A DNA stretch of 64,000 nucleotides, taken from NCBI GenBank assembly GCA_907163375.1, contig CAJQUW010006858.1, forward strand, positions 62,001 to 126,000, given 5' to 3'. Positions within the stretch are counted from its first letter, which is position 1. Every line of letters begins with the position of its first letter. Under the pieces are notes generated by a model. The model did not search any database. It was not told the DNA's origin and saw nothing but the letters and a program-made list of their open reading frames with translations. The DNA is from Prostheceraeus crozeri (Eukaryota; Platyhelminthes; Polycladida; Euryleptidae). A program made the position numbers and the translations under genes. Shown here in pieces: positions 1 to 11,181 of this stretch.

Positions 1-213
1 TCCACCTGACAGTATTGGACTTGTTATTACATTGAACTCTATATTTTATAATCATCTATACGTAGTGACAAAAAGAATGAAACAAGTCCTGATATGAATA
101 CTTATGACTTAAACTTGGTTGTACTGTACGTTTGTTTGTTGTTTGTAAAAGGAGAACTCGATTGCTTTACTCAAAAACATTTAATTTGATACTCATGATT
201 TTATCAACTTAAG

Positions 214-1238
214 TTAGAAACGGGTGTGACCAACGCGAGCATCCAAACAGGCATCGATGCGTGAGGGCATGGATGAGCACAGTCGCTGGATGAATGCCAG
301 GTCTAAGAGGTTCCACTGCTCGATCAGTCTGTCGGCCAACATCTTCAAAGACACTGGTGGGTGGTTGTACCTCTCCCTCACTCTGCGACCAAGTTCATCC
401 CAGCAGTGCTCGATGGGGGTGAGGTCGGGAGAACGTGAGGGCCATTCCAAGGTTGGGATTCCATTGCTTGCTATCCTGTTAGAGACCACAGAAGCGCGAT
501 GGGGCCTTGCGTTGTCATCCTGAAAAATCAATTGATTCGATGTCACTGCTGGAACCACGACCGGTGTCACGATCTCGTCGGCATATCGCTGTCCTGTCAA
601 TGTTCCTTTCAATACGATTGCTGGTGTTTTTCCATTGTGCCAGATACCGGCCCAAACCATGACACTACCGCCGCCGTATCGGTCGTGTTCTTTGACGCAA
701 CATGGAGCAAATCGTTCACTTGGCAAGCGATGAACACGGATCCGACCATCGTTGAAATTGAGAGTAAACCTCGATCCATCAGTCCAGAGCACACGTTCCC
801 ACTGACTGTCACTCAACGACTGATGACCTTGACACCACGTCACTCGTCTCCTTCGATGTTCCAGGCTCAGCGGAATTCTCACAGCGGGTCGTCGAGACTG
901 TACACCAGCTTCTCGCAATCTTCGATATGCAGTTCGAACGCTACAGGCAACGTTCCCAGCAACCTTCCAGTACACAATTAGCTTCGGGACGGACACAAAT
1001 CTGTTTCTTTTAGCAGCTAAAACTAAGCGTGCATCTGTCCGCTTGGATGTACCCTTGGTCTTCCTGATCCGTTCTTCTTTTCCATATTTCCTTCTGCTTT
1101 CCAACGACACCACCACCTCCATACAACGACCCTTGAAATTTTCAATTCTTTCGGAACAGTTGTAGAACTTTGCCCACAACGCATCATCCCAATTGCCATT
1201 CCTCTGGTAAAGTTATCGTGCGCCATTTCATAAGTCAA
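214..1238 (-). pseudogene. Tc1-type (DD34E) transposase, frameshifted
   Basis: This encodes a Tc1/mariner-superfamily transposase that would cut and paste its own element by DDE chemistry in the nucleus. The N-terminal helix-turn-helix part (GMMRCGQSSTTVPKELKIS, then a GSGRPR hook) is in one frame from about 1238 to 1060. The rest is in another frame, so at least one frameshift lies near 1070. Catalytic blocks are visible: WTDGSRF (first D), QDDNARPH (second D) and SPDLTPIEHCWDE (E). The second D and the E are separated by 34 residues, the Tc1 spacing. The protein is close to the usual ~340 residues. I could not find convincing terminal inverted repeats on either side, so the element limits are unknown. 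Confidence 0.85.
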
Positions 1239-1553
1239 ATCTGGTCAGCAGTAGGTGGTGATTCTGTTCAACTTCTAGCTGTTACTGTGATCAATATCAA
1301 ATTTTGAAATTTGATGGTCCTATATAATTTCCCTTATCATATGGAGTTCAATGGTGATACATAGAAAGCGAGATATCATCTCAAACCATAGAAAAAAATG
1401 AAACGAACTTCCATTCAAGTCAATGATAGTTGGTTTCATTATTTATGTCAGTGAGTATATAATCCAATTGCTGCCCTTTCTCGTGAAGGCTTCAATATGA
1501 TTTATCAGACTATTTAGATGATCCTGAAACCAAGCATCATAGTCATAAATATA

Positions 1554-3034
1554 CAGTGCTATCAAAAAGTCCCTTTCCTATTTCAAATTAATGTAACTTT
1601 GATAATATTCAATTTTTTTGCACGGTTTAAAGACTGATTTGTAGCCAGAACGCTCAAGTTTTACCCTAAGTCATTTAATGTAATCAAATTTACAGAGAAA
1701 GTGAATCATGATATATCGAAATATGGCAAAATAAGGTAAATAACAGTACAACCAAGTACATTTGATATTATTTTCAATCTTATAGCTTTTTCAAACAAAC
1801 TGATTAGCAACTGATAGCAACAAACAAATTTGCGCACTATTGTTGGAATCAATAGAATCAATTACTTTTCTACAGTATCTCCATCATAATCAATGCAACG
1901 TCTTAGACGATCCTCGAAACAACTGTTTACTCTGTGCAGAATGTCTGAGTGAACATTCGGTGATTCTTCCACAATGGAAGTTTTCAGTTCATTCAAGTTG
2001 CTTGGGCGACACTTGTAGACTGCATTCTTCAAATATCCCCAAAAGAAGAAATCTGGGGTTGAGAGATCTGGCGATCGTGCTGGCCAGGGGGAGTGAAGCA
2101 AGAAGAAAGAGTCCCGCAAGAAGAAAGTTCGCAGCATTTCAAGATAATTGTCAGACTTAACAGTCGGCTGATCAAAAAAGAAAGGACCGTACAAGCGTGT
2201 ACAGCTCATTCCAATCCACACAACAACTTTCGGCGACTAGTGTTCTTTTATCAGACATGGTTGTGGCTTCTCCTTAGCCCATATCCTGCAATTGTGGCGA
2301 TTTACTGCTCCATTCAAATGAAAGACTGCTTCATCTGAAGTTATCAATTTTGCAAAACAACCAGTCTCCTCGTTGTTCTCAATCATAGTCTCACATGCAA
2401 AGACTCTTGCCACTTTATCCTCATCACTCAAGCGTTGGTGTAGCTGAAGTTTGTTGGGTTTCATTTCTAAACAGCGCTGTAGTATGGAATGCCTTGATCC
2501 GAACGAGATATCCAGCACATTTTTCACTTCATTAACGGAATGAAAGTCATCAGGAGTCTCTGCAAGATATGCAGCTGCGGCCTCAGTTATCGTCGTTAAC
2601 TGAAGTTCTGCGACGTCCACTTCTATCCCTGTCAGCGACGCTCCCAGTCTCTAAGAACTTCTTGAGTAGAGATCGCATTGTCGGGTCAGATGGAATGTTC
2701 TCCCACTTTTGCCGTTGAAGTTCTCGGCGAACTGCAGTGGTGGATTCATACTTTATCATTAGGCGCACAACTTCTATTCTTTGTTCCAGCCACAACATAG
2801 TGATCGACAAAATAACAAGTGAACGGCTACGGTGTTAGCAATGACTGATCATGACGCACTATTGATGATTCACGATAATTTTCGCACACCTGCTCGAGAA
2901 ACAATAAGCTGCGAGGCATAAAACAAAACTTGGGCGTTCTGGCTACAAACCAGTCTTTAAACCTTGCAAAAAATATTGAATATTACCAAAGTTACATTAA
3001 TTGAAAATATGAAAGGGACTTTTTGATAGCACTG
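1554..3034 (-). mobile_element. mariner element with ~110-bp terminal inverted repeats
   Basis: The ends are inverted copies starting CAGTGCTATCAAAAAGTCCC. Similarity continues inward for about 110 bases (1554 to about 1665, and about 2922 to 3034) with a handful of mismatches. The element is flanked by TA at 1552-1553 and 3035-3036, the usual Tc1/mariner target duplication. The length is 1481 bp. The transposase inside is broken, so the element can only have been mobilised in trans recently, if at all. It sits inside an older zinc-finger gene fragment. Confidence 0.9.
1862..2810 (-). pseudogene. mariner transposase, frameshifted and internally deleted
   Basis: This is the remnant of the transposase of the surrounding mariner, read in three pieces (2810-2583, 2620-2237, 2221-1862). 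The N-terminal piece has the helix-turn-helix region starting LWLEQRIEVVRLMIKYES. The middle has the first catalytic Asp in ITSDEAVFHLNG. The end has the third acidic residue in SPDLSTPDFFFWG, the Asp form typical of mariners. The usual QDGAPPH-like block with the second Asp is missing, so part of the core is deleted as well as frameshifted. No functional protein is expected. Confidence 0.8.
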
Positions 3035-3619
3035 TAGTTTGAGGATGATGAGGTAAAGTGTGCGAGAAAAGTTTCTTCTTGAGGATTAGAACGGACATAA
3101 CGAATTTGTGCAATCCGACGACAGCGCAATTGATAGCTCCTTAGTAAGTCAGGCACTAAATTCCCTAACATGGAACGCATGCTTTCTAAGAATGATGCTA
3201 TGTCCAAAGTAGGTGTTGTTGGCGTGATATCATACACACTTGCATGGCCATTGAGTGCGCTTTCGCTGAGACTAACAGTTCCATAGTTATTATGCATATT
3301 CATCTCACTATTTGTATTATGTACATTCATATACGTTTTGCCACACCGAAAGCAGTATTGCATAAAGCTTTGTATGTTAGTTGAAGCACTGGTTGTTGGT
3401 TTAGAAGTAGATCTATTTTGATTACTCGAATTTGACTGTTATGCTATCGTTCGGTTTATTATTGCATAAAAGTTTATGCCTCTCAAGATTATCTATCCTA
3501 TTCGTCTTATACGGACGCTTGCTACATTGATAAGTTTTTCCTAACTTACAAAATTTTTCATGACGTTGCAAATTGCCTATGAGAGTGAACACTTTTCCAC
3601 ACTTGGTACAGACAACCAT

Positions 3620-3928
3620 GATTATTGATGAGGATTGAAATTATCAAGCCCTTATATACATACGTCATCTAATGACGTCAGCGTCATCACTAGCCAGTAC
3701 CATATGTTCCCATCTAATGTAAAGTGAAAACGTAAAATTTAAAGTAATCTATTTTTTCCAAAAGTAAAAAGACACACATTTCACAATACCACTGTGATAA
3801 AGTTTCAAGTGGCTGCAGCTTTCACTGCAGCAATTCATTGACGAAGCATGTGTGTTCTTAAAAATACTTTATGCATTTTCAGTTATTGTTGACTGAGACC
3901 TATGTAATGACACTTATGGGACTCGAAA
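3620..3928. other. no recognisable feature
   Basis: AT-rich sequence between the zinc-finger fragment and the next gene fragment. I see no open frame of note, no repeat and no RNA gene. Confidence 0.5.
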
Positions 3929-4166
3929 TTAGTCTGCTCTTCGGTGAAGGTAAGCGCGGAATTTTGGGGCAGTTTTGAACACCAGGAAACAGCTGAAAGT
4001 AAAAAAAAATTCATGTTTAATTTCACATTGAGAACTAATAAATAACTGAAATGCTTGCATTTCGCAATTTTTCTGCCACTGTATCCTCGTTAGCCTTTGT
4101 CGGTCGAGGTAGCTCACTCTGAAATGTTTAAGCAATGCTGATTTACTTCATGTACAGAAATAATTA

Positions 4167-4785
4167 AATGAGTCAATAAATTCCTACATCTTTAGCTAAC
4201 AGTTTCTTCTGAACCAACACCTTGGCTCTCTTCGGTGGGGGCATCACCACATCCTGAAATGTTTAACGACATATAATCATTTCATGCATAATGAAGTAGT
4301 ATTTTCATTTATCTGCTGTGAGCCAGTTATCCATTAAAGCTAGCATGTAGAATTGATGGCACTCACCTCACAATCACTAAAAGTCTCATCGATGAACTCC
4401 CGGAACTTAGGAACTCGAGACTTTTGAGGCTTATCCTTTGGAGCAGGTTCATCCAACTGGGAAAGCACGCCTTCAGTCAGTCGCTCCTTCCCAAAAAGAC
4501 GCTCCAACTTTTTCTTTTCAACTTTGGAGGTTAAGTTGATTCCCTTTCTTCCATTTTGTTAGCACAATGGGTGTGCTTGAGAATGAAGGCTCTCGCGGAG
4601 TCACTATTTGCCTTTGCATCGCTCCTTTCGTACCTCTTGCAAGTGAGACAGTAGAGGTAGGTGCAGTCCTCTCTGAAGGAGCATTCCTTATGCCCGCTTT
4701 TGTTCGCATGTCGAACGGGCAGTTGACAAGTCTCGCAGAAATGGTAGATGAGACGTTGCCGTGCGATACTTTCATGTCGAACCAT
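4167..4785 (-). pseudogene. cysteine-rich multi-exon gene fragment, function unknown
   Basis: The first block (4785-4531) has a Cys/His-rich stretch, HFCETCQLPVRHANKSGH then CSFREDC and YCLTCKRY, that looks zinc-binding. A second block (about 4548-4372), in another frame, is charged (KVEKKKLERLFGKERLTEG, later PKFREFIDETFSDCE) and ends at a good donor GAG|GTGAGT. A matching acceptor CATTTCAG|GATGTG lies at about 4255. The next exon continues in phase (DVVMPPPKRAKVLVQKKLL) to a stop near 4167. A further CATTTCAG with a similar downstream sequence occurs at about 4105. I do not recognise the family. The frame change between the first two blocks means either another intron or decay. It may be a transposon-encoded accessory protein. 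Confidence 0.4.
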
Positions 4786-4919
4786 TTCTGTAGAGGATAA
4801 AAAAACTTTTATTATAATTTAATCTCTTATTAAATGAGAAATCATTTATGTACCATCTTCAAAGCTTTATTAAGTACTAGATTAATATTTGACAAATCTT
4901 AAGAAGAAATAAATTCATG

Positions 4920-5215
4920 AATGAAATAGAAACTGAGATTCGAAAGTTTAATTTCATTTGAAAGGGTTTGTTCATAAAGACATGAAATTTGGAAGCAACT
5001 GATTAATCATCATTTAATTTCGAAATAATAATAGAATGAAAATGAGATTTCGAAAATTTCAACCACCTCTCAATTTGTTTAATTAAATAAGCTTGAATTT
5101 TATGGTAGCAGCTGATTTACATTTATTTAATTTGAAATAAACATAATGGAATGAAAGTGAGATTTCGAAAATTTCAACCGTTACTCAATTCGTTTAATTA
5201 AACAAATTTGAATCT
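4920..5215. repeat. degenerate ~118-bp tandem repeat
   Basis: The segment GAGATTTCGAAAATTTCAAC followed by a CTCAATTNGTTTAATTAAA block occurs at about 5043 and again at about 5159. An older, more diverged copy lies upstream from about 4930. The spacing is close to 118 bases. It is AT-rich and non-coding. Confidence 0.6.
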
Positions 5216-5330
5216 CATGCATCTGCTAGCAGGTGAAATTGAATTTTTATTTAAACATCTTTTTATTTAGAAACAATGTGTGAAAATACGGATGTCAATT
5301 GCACTTTCACTCAGACTTATACAGTCATGT

Positions 5331-7918
5331 CTCTTCTGGATGATTTAATATTGGAAAAAATAAAAAAAACATGGTTAATAATGTAACATAAAGTGTTCCT
5401 ATCCTAAGATTTCTACATGTAAACAGCAGAGTCAATTCAAAGTAATATGGAATGATGGACTGATGTATTGACTTGAAAGACATGTTAATATCAATAGTCA
5501 TATAATGATTCAAATTTGAAGACATAAAACGTCTGATTTGAATAGAATATTTAAATTTTGAATTACGCGCTAAATTTCGAAAATTCAAACTTCGCGCCAA
5601 AATTCGAATAATCAAATTCAAAGACTAGGGTTAGGGTATACATGACTCTTTTGGCGGCGCGTGGTTTTTGATTTTTTAAGGTGGGAAGCCTTGATCCGAT
5701 TTGTGATTTTTTTGCAAATAAAAATTTGGCGTCTCGGCTAACTGGGAATATTTTTTGCTAGTCCAAATTGGTACCGGAAGTGGTCCTGCGGGTCCATCAA
5801 ATATTAGGACCCACGAAATTTTGAAAAACACCAAAAAGTCTGATGGCCCACGAGGTTTTTCCAAGATATCGAACTTTTCCGGTGTCGCAAAAAAATGGGG
5901 AAAAATATGTTTCATGAACTTCAGGTCATGGGGCATTTTTTGAGAACAAGATTGGACTCTTCACAGATATAGGAGCCAGGGCCAGTCAAAGATAGGTACA
6001 CTTTCTCCGAAAAAGTCTCGTGGCCCCCGTGGGCCTTGGCGGTTTTTTAATAAAAATTTTAATTTTAATCAAAAAACTTTGTTCATTTGACAAGAGTAGC
6101 GCAAAGAACAGCTCGAGCGCCTATTAAAATTTTAACTGTTCGAGATCTCATCTTCGCATCGAAATAGGACCCCCAAAATTGGCCATTGTTTTGGCCCAAA
6201 ATTTTGGAAACTCTTTTTGGCCCCTCTGAAACAATAGGAAGGAGACACTCAAAAAATGTGAAATAATTCAGAGGAACACTCAAGACACCCAAGTTGATGT
6301 TGGTGGAAAAAAATCCGGAATCAATATGATTTGTGGTTCCCAGGGGGGCTCAAAGTTGAAAATTGCCCAAATTCGGGTCATTTTTTGACCAATGCTAACC
6401 CAATCTGTGGGCCCACAAACTTGTTCCCTCTTTTCCGGTACTTTCACAATAGAAATCGATTAGGGTTCGGATGGATTCATAAAATATGGGTCTCTGACTT
6501 TGTGACACGAAAAAATTTAGTCAATCCATTACCCGCAAGCGGGTCCATGGATCCCCCAAAGATGGGGTCACATAACCCTCATGCATTAGGGTTCAGTGGA
6601 TTCTTGGGGTCAAACATGAGTCAAATTCTATGGCCTCCCCCACCAACCCAATTGATCCGCATTGCTCAAACTTGGATTCCACATTCACATATGATCTTCA
6701 GCTTTGGGTTCACATAGATATCGGACCTATTGAACATTGGGAAGGGGTCATGGGGGCCAAGTGAAAACAGTCAAAATTAACCCTAAATTCGTGGGTCCAC
6801 TATTGGTCTAATGTATTTTTGGGTCAGTGATGTCACATTCAACGACTTTGGCAACCTGCCACAGCCGCTGTAGCACCTGGGTGGGCCAAACACTTTGACC
6901 CTGTGTTAGTACTTGGTGTCCCCAATAGATTTACATAGATATCGAACATGATACTTGTTTTTTTAGTGCCATAGCCATGCACTCAAAAGTTGCTCAAATT
7001 GGGACTCTTAGACTTGACTTTGGTTATATTAGAAATCGGAATAACCCTAAAATGCACTTTCCCCCATAGATATCTACACCCTTGTCAATGTTCCTAAAAC
7101 AACACCATCTTTGACAGCAAAGTTTCCCATGTTCCTTGCGGAGGATGCTCTTCAACTTCAACAATGTCAAGGTCAATATCAAATACTAGCTATTGACATA
7201 GATATTGACATTGAAATGGCCATTAAACTACCATAGAAATCGATTAAAGTTGGACTAATTTTGCTGATTTTCACGCTAAACCCATGCATTTATCCACTTT
7301 TGAGCCCACAAACATGCATGAGGTCTTGAAGGGAAAATGTCAGACACTTTAATCAAGTGTTGATACATTGTCATAGATATCGGAATGACTGGTAAACATT
7401 GTTTTTGGTAGTGAACATTGCATTTTCGCATGAAAATTTGTATTCATAGTTAACTGGTGGGTGGCAATAACTCATTAACTTTTTCAACAACAGTTTAGAT
7501 ATTAATGCTGGGTTTCGCAGGACTTCTTCAATAAAGTTCAACCAATGCTGATTTAGTTGGATTACCTTGTAGATTGTTACTGTGTCATCTGTCATCACAG
7601 TTGTACCACAGATGAAGTCTTACTTTCTCATGTCATAGTTGAAATTAACATAGATATAGAATCTCAGGTTGAAATTAATAATTCTCAAAGTTCATGAGAT
7701 GACATCAGAGTGACCTTTATCAAGGTCACTCATATTAAACAAAATATCCGCATAGATATTATCACGAGGATCGACTAGACAATCTTCTAGATATCTTATG
7801 CACCTTAGATAATTCTTCTAGATATCTAGTGCACCGAGCGAAGTTTGGCCTTTTAATAATTTAGAATGCAACAAATAAATATGAGAAAGACGATGAGAGT
7901 CAATACTTCTGATAGGGC
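5331..7918. repeat. satellite-like or ancient repeat sequence, non-coding
   Basis: There is no credible gene here. The text is full of short recurring words. CATAGATATCG or near variants occur at about 6714, 6938, 7067, 7194, 7372, 7650 and 7753. Phrases such as CGTGGGTCCAC and its complement also recur. The same words return after the Penelope-like insertion (CATAGATATCTAATG near 11095, CGTGGGCCCAC near 11332). I infer that 5.3-7.9 kb and 10.8-12.0 kb were one repetitive block before that insertion. Confidence 0.45.
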
Positions 7919-7929
7919 TTCAGACAGTT
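7919..7929. repeat. target-site duplication of the Penelope-like element, left copy
   Basis: TTCAGACAGTT, repeated exactly at 10779-10789. The right copy shares its first two T with the end of the terminal repeat, so the exact edge is uncertain by two bases. Confidence 0.7.
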
Positions 7930-8054
7930 ATGTTGACTGCTGTTGACGGAAGGTAGTTTTTGTACGTCATTGCCAAAAAACAATTTTGTTCGTCTCCCCG
8001 GGCTTTTTATTGCAAGAAGTTAAGATAAAAACAAGTAGGCTATTTACAATAAAA

Positions 8055-8091
8055 CCGACGTTTCGTCTCTCTAAGATATAGTCATGGTACT
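8055..8091 (-). ncRNA. possible hammerhead-ribozyme remnant
   Basis: On the minus strand, just past the coding end, the sequence contains GACGAAACGTCGG preceded by TGACTATATCTTAGAGA. Penelope-like elements often carry minimal hammerhead ribozymes with a GAAAC box near their terminal repeats. The CUGANGA box is not intact here, so this is at best a decayed example. A structure model would settle it. Confidence 0.2.
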
Positions 8092-8622
8092 GGTGAACAC
8101 AAGAAAAAGAAATTTCAGTCTTAATATACAACGATTGATGTTCATCAGCTTGTGTTTCCTATTCAATTCGGGCTTTAAGAAATCAATACAGTTCGCTTCA
8201 GAAATTCTAGTGCGTACAGGATCGGTCTGACTGTCAAGAAAATCAATGTTAAAATCAGTAATGGTCATCAAAGAATTAGAATGGTCAACAAGAACATGAT
8301 TAGCAAGAGCGCTCGAATCGTCGAGATTAGTAATAGCTCTGCGATGCTCATAATAGCGCGTAGAGAAGGGGCGGTTAGTCGAACCAATATATTCTTTACT
8401 ACAAATGCTGCAAGAAAACCTATAAACAACATAGCGCATCCTACAGTTCATATTATCGGGTAGGCTCTTACAAATAACGCAACTACAAGCCTTGGAATTA
8501 TTGTAATTCGAAAAATATTTTCCTAATTGCTTTCCTGGTTTATTGACAATCTTGATAAGTAGACTAAACTTCTTATTAAGGTGTTTCAGTTTACGAGAAC
8601 AATGATCATTAACAAAATTCAA
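8071..8622 (-). pseudogene. GIY-YIG endonuclease domain of the Penelope-like element
   Basis: This is the C-terminal endonuclease part of the element polyprotein, thought to nick the target for reverse transcription. The core reads YVVYRFSCSICSKEYIGST followed by RPFSTRYYEHRRA, the degenerate GIY-YIG form with the catalytic Arg. Upstream is KACSCVICKSLPDN, a Cys-rich linker seen in this family. It is in a different frame from the reverse transcriptase. The sequence between them (8623 to about 8765) is open in a third frame, so there are two frameshifts rather than a separate gene. Confidence 0.85.
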
Positions 8623-8713
8623 TTTTAGGAAGACCGAATTATCTTTAGTCTTGCGATCTGTGTTTTGGTGATTTTTCTAGTAGGCCTATTAATGGATTTA
8701 AATCCATTACTAA

Positions 8714-10699
8714 TCAAAATGGTATTGAGCTTACTATTACTTTCTTCAAGGTTAACATCATTCGAGCACCTATCGCTAACATACCTAAAGCTATTCTTAA
8801 CAAAATTACTCTTTTAACAAAAGAAGGCACCCAACTGCTAGCCTTCAAACTAATGCCAGAATGGCAAGCTTTTTTGTACCAAGTATAATTTACAGCCTCC
8901 GAAACAGAGATACTGATATCCAAGAAGTTCAAAGTATTATTTGCCGGAGCTTCTAAAGTAAAGACAATATGTTGATTGACACCGTTAAAAATATTTAGGA
9001 TGTTAGTAAAAGTCTCCGAATTTTTAGTAAACGGACCGATAACATCGTCAATGTACCGGTAATAAATAGAAGGTTTAATACCATACTCCAAACCAAGACG
9101 ATTCAATGCCATAGTTTCAATATGATGCATGTAGATTATCGCGAAAGCTGGTGCAAAGTGTGCACCCATGGGGCAACCATGAATTTGCAAGAAAGTTTTA
9201 TTATTGTACTCAATTTCGTAATTAAAACAGACGAAACTTAGAAATTCTGATAAGTCGCTAGGCGCAAAGCCGTAAGAATTGATTTTACTCCAATTATCTT
9301 CAGCAAATTGTGTGACAACGTTTATACCCTCTTTCAGTGGGATGCTATTATATAAATTTTTAACGTCTAGAGAAATGAAAGTTAGTGGATCACTACTATT
9401 GACACTCAACGTTTTTAGCGACTCGATCAAGGTGAGAGTACTATTGATATTAGCTGGGACAAAGTCTATCAATAGCAACCAATCGATTTTTTCAGTAGGA
9501 GTTGAAATAGCAGAGGCAACAGGCCGCAGAGGATAACCATCATCCACCTGATCCTTGTGGTCTTTGACAGTACAATAAAACCTAGCTGGTCTACTGCCAC
9601 AAGCCAAAAGTTTATTAACTTTGATATGGGGGTTGCTATTACACTTTTTCTTTATCAGTGAGTTCGCTTCTTTTTCTATGTTTTTGCATTTAGATGCCAA
9701 TAAAGGCTTATAAATGTCAGTATTATTCAGGACGGTTTCAAGTCTAGTTTCAAATTTCTTAAGGTCGGTGATAACCAAGCGGTTACTTTTACCAGAAGGA
9801 ACGGCAGTAAGACTGTTGTTCCGCAAGAAAGTGCGAGTTTTTTGCAACAAGTTGGAAGTATACTTGTATCTAAGATTATTACGCATATGCCTTACTTCAG
9901 TGTCAATGATTTTCTTAGCTTCGTATTGAAATAATTTCAAATTCGATTCAGTAGTACTATCCGTATGATTAGGAAAACGAACAGAATTTTCCTTAAAAGG
10001 AATGTGCAATTTAGAGTTGTCCTCAAAATGAGAATCGGCAAAAAACTGGTGCCACCTAAGAGAATAAGTCAAACAATCTACAGAAAGGAAGTTATTATTA
10101 CGGAAGCGTTGATTAGGAGGGTTAGGCAAGCGATACTTAGGCCCATTGCTCAAAAAATGAGCAATATCAGAAGGAATGCTGATATCAGTTTCATTTGAAA
10201 GACCATAATTGGATAATTTAGGAGGAGCTGATGAAACATCAATTTCAAACCAAAAGTTGTCAGTAAATTTAAAATGGAACTTAGGTTTGCATGAAAAATC
10301 ATAAGCACTTCTTACCACAGGGTAGCACTTATCGGTGAATTTTAGCCACTTATTGCAGTGTCTTTGATAAACTATCTCTTGCTCCTTCTTCGCAGCTTCC
10401 TCGATCAACCGTAGGACAGCTTCAGTTGTTGAAGGACTTGACAATCTTGAAAAGTTGAGATACATAAAGGACTGCATTCTATTGGTATCAACCAACTTCG
10501 TTCTCGGTGAACGCAATTCCGCCCGCAGGATCTCCATCTTCAATGACAACGCTTTTCTACATAGGGCGTTGTTCATCACCATGTGGTCGGGGATATTCAC
10601 CAAGTTGTCGACAAATAGCGGTACAACCTTGTAATCCAGACACGCTTGTAGAAACAACACATGGCTTGTGATTCGGATTAGTGTCATAGTTAGGTTCAC
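8714..10699 (-). pseudogene. Penelope-type reverse transcriptase
   Basis: An open frame of 661 residues forms the N-terminal and polymerase portion of a Penelope-like polyprotein. Motif A is SLDVKNLYNSIPLKEG, motif B region GCPMGAHFAPAF, and the catalytic box YRYIDDVIGPF. The upstream half (ARFYCTVKDHK) is also typical. The frame runs off into non-homologous residues after about position 640 (GARMMLTLKK), marking a frameshift near 8765. The true continuation lies in another frame toward the GIY-YIG domain. The length suggests a near full-length copy. The first ATG is the longest choice; the true start is not defined. Confidence 0.85.
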
Positions 10700-10789
10700 C
10701 AGTATTCTACCAAACTCGCGTACGTTCCATTGTGGTCACTTCGCATGTATCATGTTGACTGCTGTTGACGGGAGGTAGTTCAGACAGTT

Positions 10790-11181
10790 TTATATTGTGC
10801 TTCTGTATTGATGTTAATACTGAGTTTCTCAGAATAATGACTTCTTCAAAGTAATATCATTACTTAGCTGCCACATTTATCTCTTGTTGGAGCATTTTGT
10901 CGTGACAAGCATATAGATGAAAAATTTCAGTATACTATGTCATCAATAACATTGACATAGAAATACGATGTCAGTACTATAATGAAAATTTTCAAGATCC
11001 ATTCAATGAATTCACAATTATCTCTCACAAGGTCATTTACTATTGAGTTAGTGTCTGTACAGATTTCAATATTGAGTTTTGCTATTGTAGTTTCATAGAT
11101 ATCTAATGAATAGAGCTTATATTGTTTCTTCATAAAAATGCATATTCTAATAATTATTGCTTACAACATTATAGTACTTTA
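10790..11181. other. non-coding AT-rich sequence
   Basis: A continuation of the repetitive block interrupted by the Penelope-like element. It contains CATAGATATCTAATG-like words but no gene. Confidence 0.4.

Larger units (their letters stand above)
1449..3619 (-). pseudogene. C2H2 zinc-finger gene fragment interrupted by a mariner
   Basis: Two open frames upstream of the mariner (3619-3422 and 3363-3036) carry Cys/His fingers. The first begins VCTKCGKVFTLIGNLQRH followed by a Cys. A second finger has lost one Cys (CSKR in place of CxxC), and a third begins YCFRCGKTYMN. Past the mariner, on the same strand at about 1547-1449, a frame reads WFQDHLNSLI then FTRKGSNW before a stop. A finger protein followed by a KGSxW-like block is reminiscent of proteins encoded by polinton-like DNA-polymerase elements, but that is recall, not proof. 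It is clearly degenerate, with frame breaks and a transposon in it. It could equally be a remnant of an unrelated zinc-finger gene. Confidence 0.45.
7930..10778 (-). mobile_element. Penelope-like retroelement with GIY-YIG
   Basis: The element is bounded by short direct repeats, TGTTGACTGCTGTTGACGG followed by AGGTAGTT, at about 7930-7958 and 10752-10780; they differ at one base. Outside lies an 11-bp direct repeat TTCAGACAGTT (7919-7929 and 10779-10789), consistent with a target duplication. Inside are a reverse transcriptase and a GIY-YIG domain in the Penelope order. Terminal direct repeats are a known feature of this class. At least two frameshifts make this copy inactive. Confidence 0.85.

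Noticed and set aside
257-981. Plus-strand frames over the Tc1 transposase
   Set aside because: They lie opposite a clearly homologous transposase and show no domain of their own.
5628-5640. TAGGGTTAGGG, two telomere-type repeats
   Set aside because: Only two copies in AT-rich DNA; not evidence of a telomere or an interstitial telomeric array.
6331-6717. 128-residue plus-strand frame in the satellite-like block
   Set aside because: Composition follows the local repeats and no recognisable domain or splice context is present.
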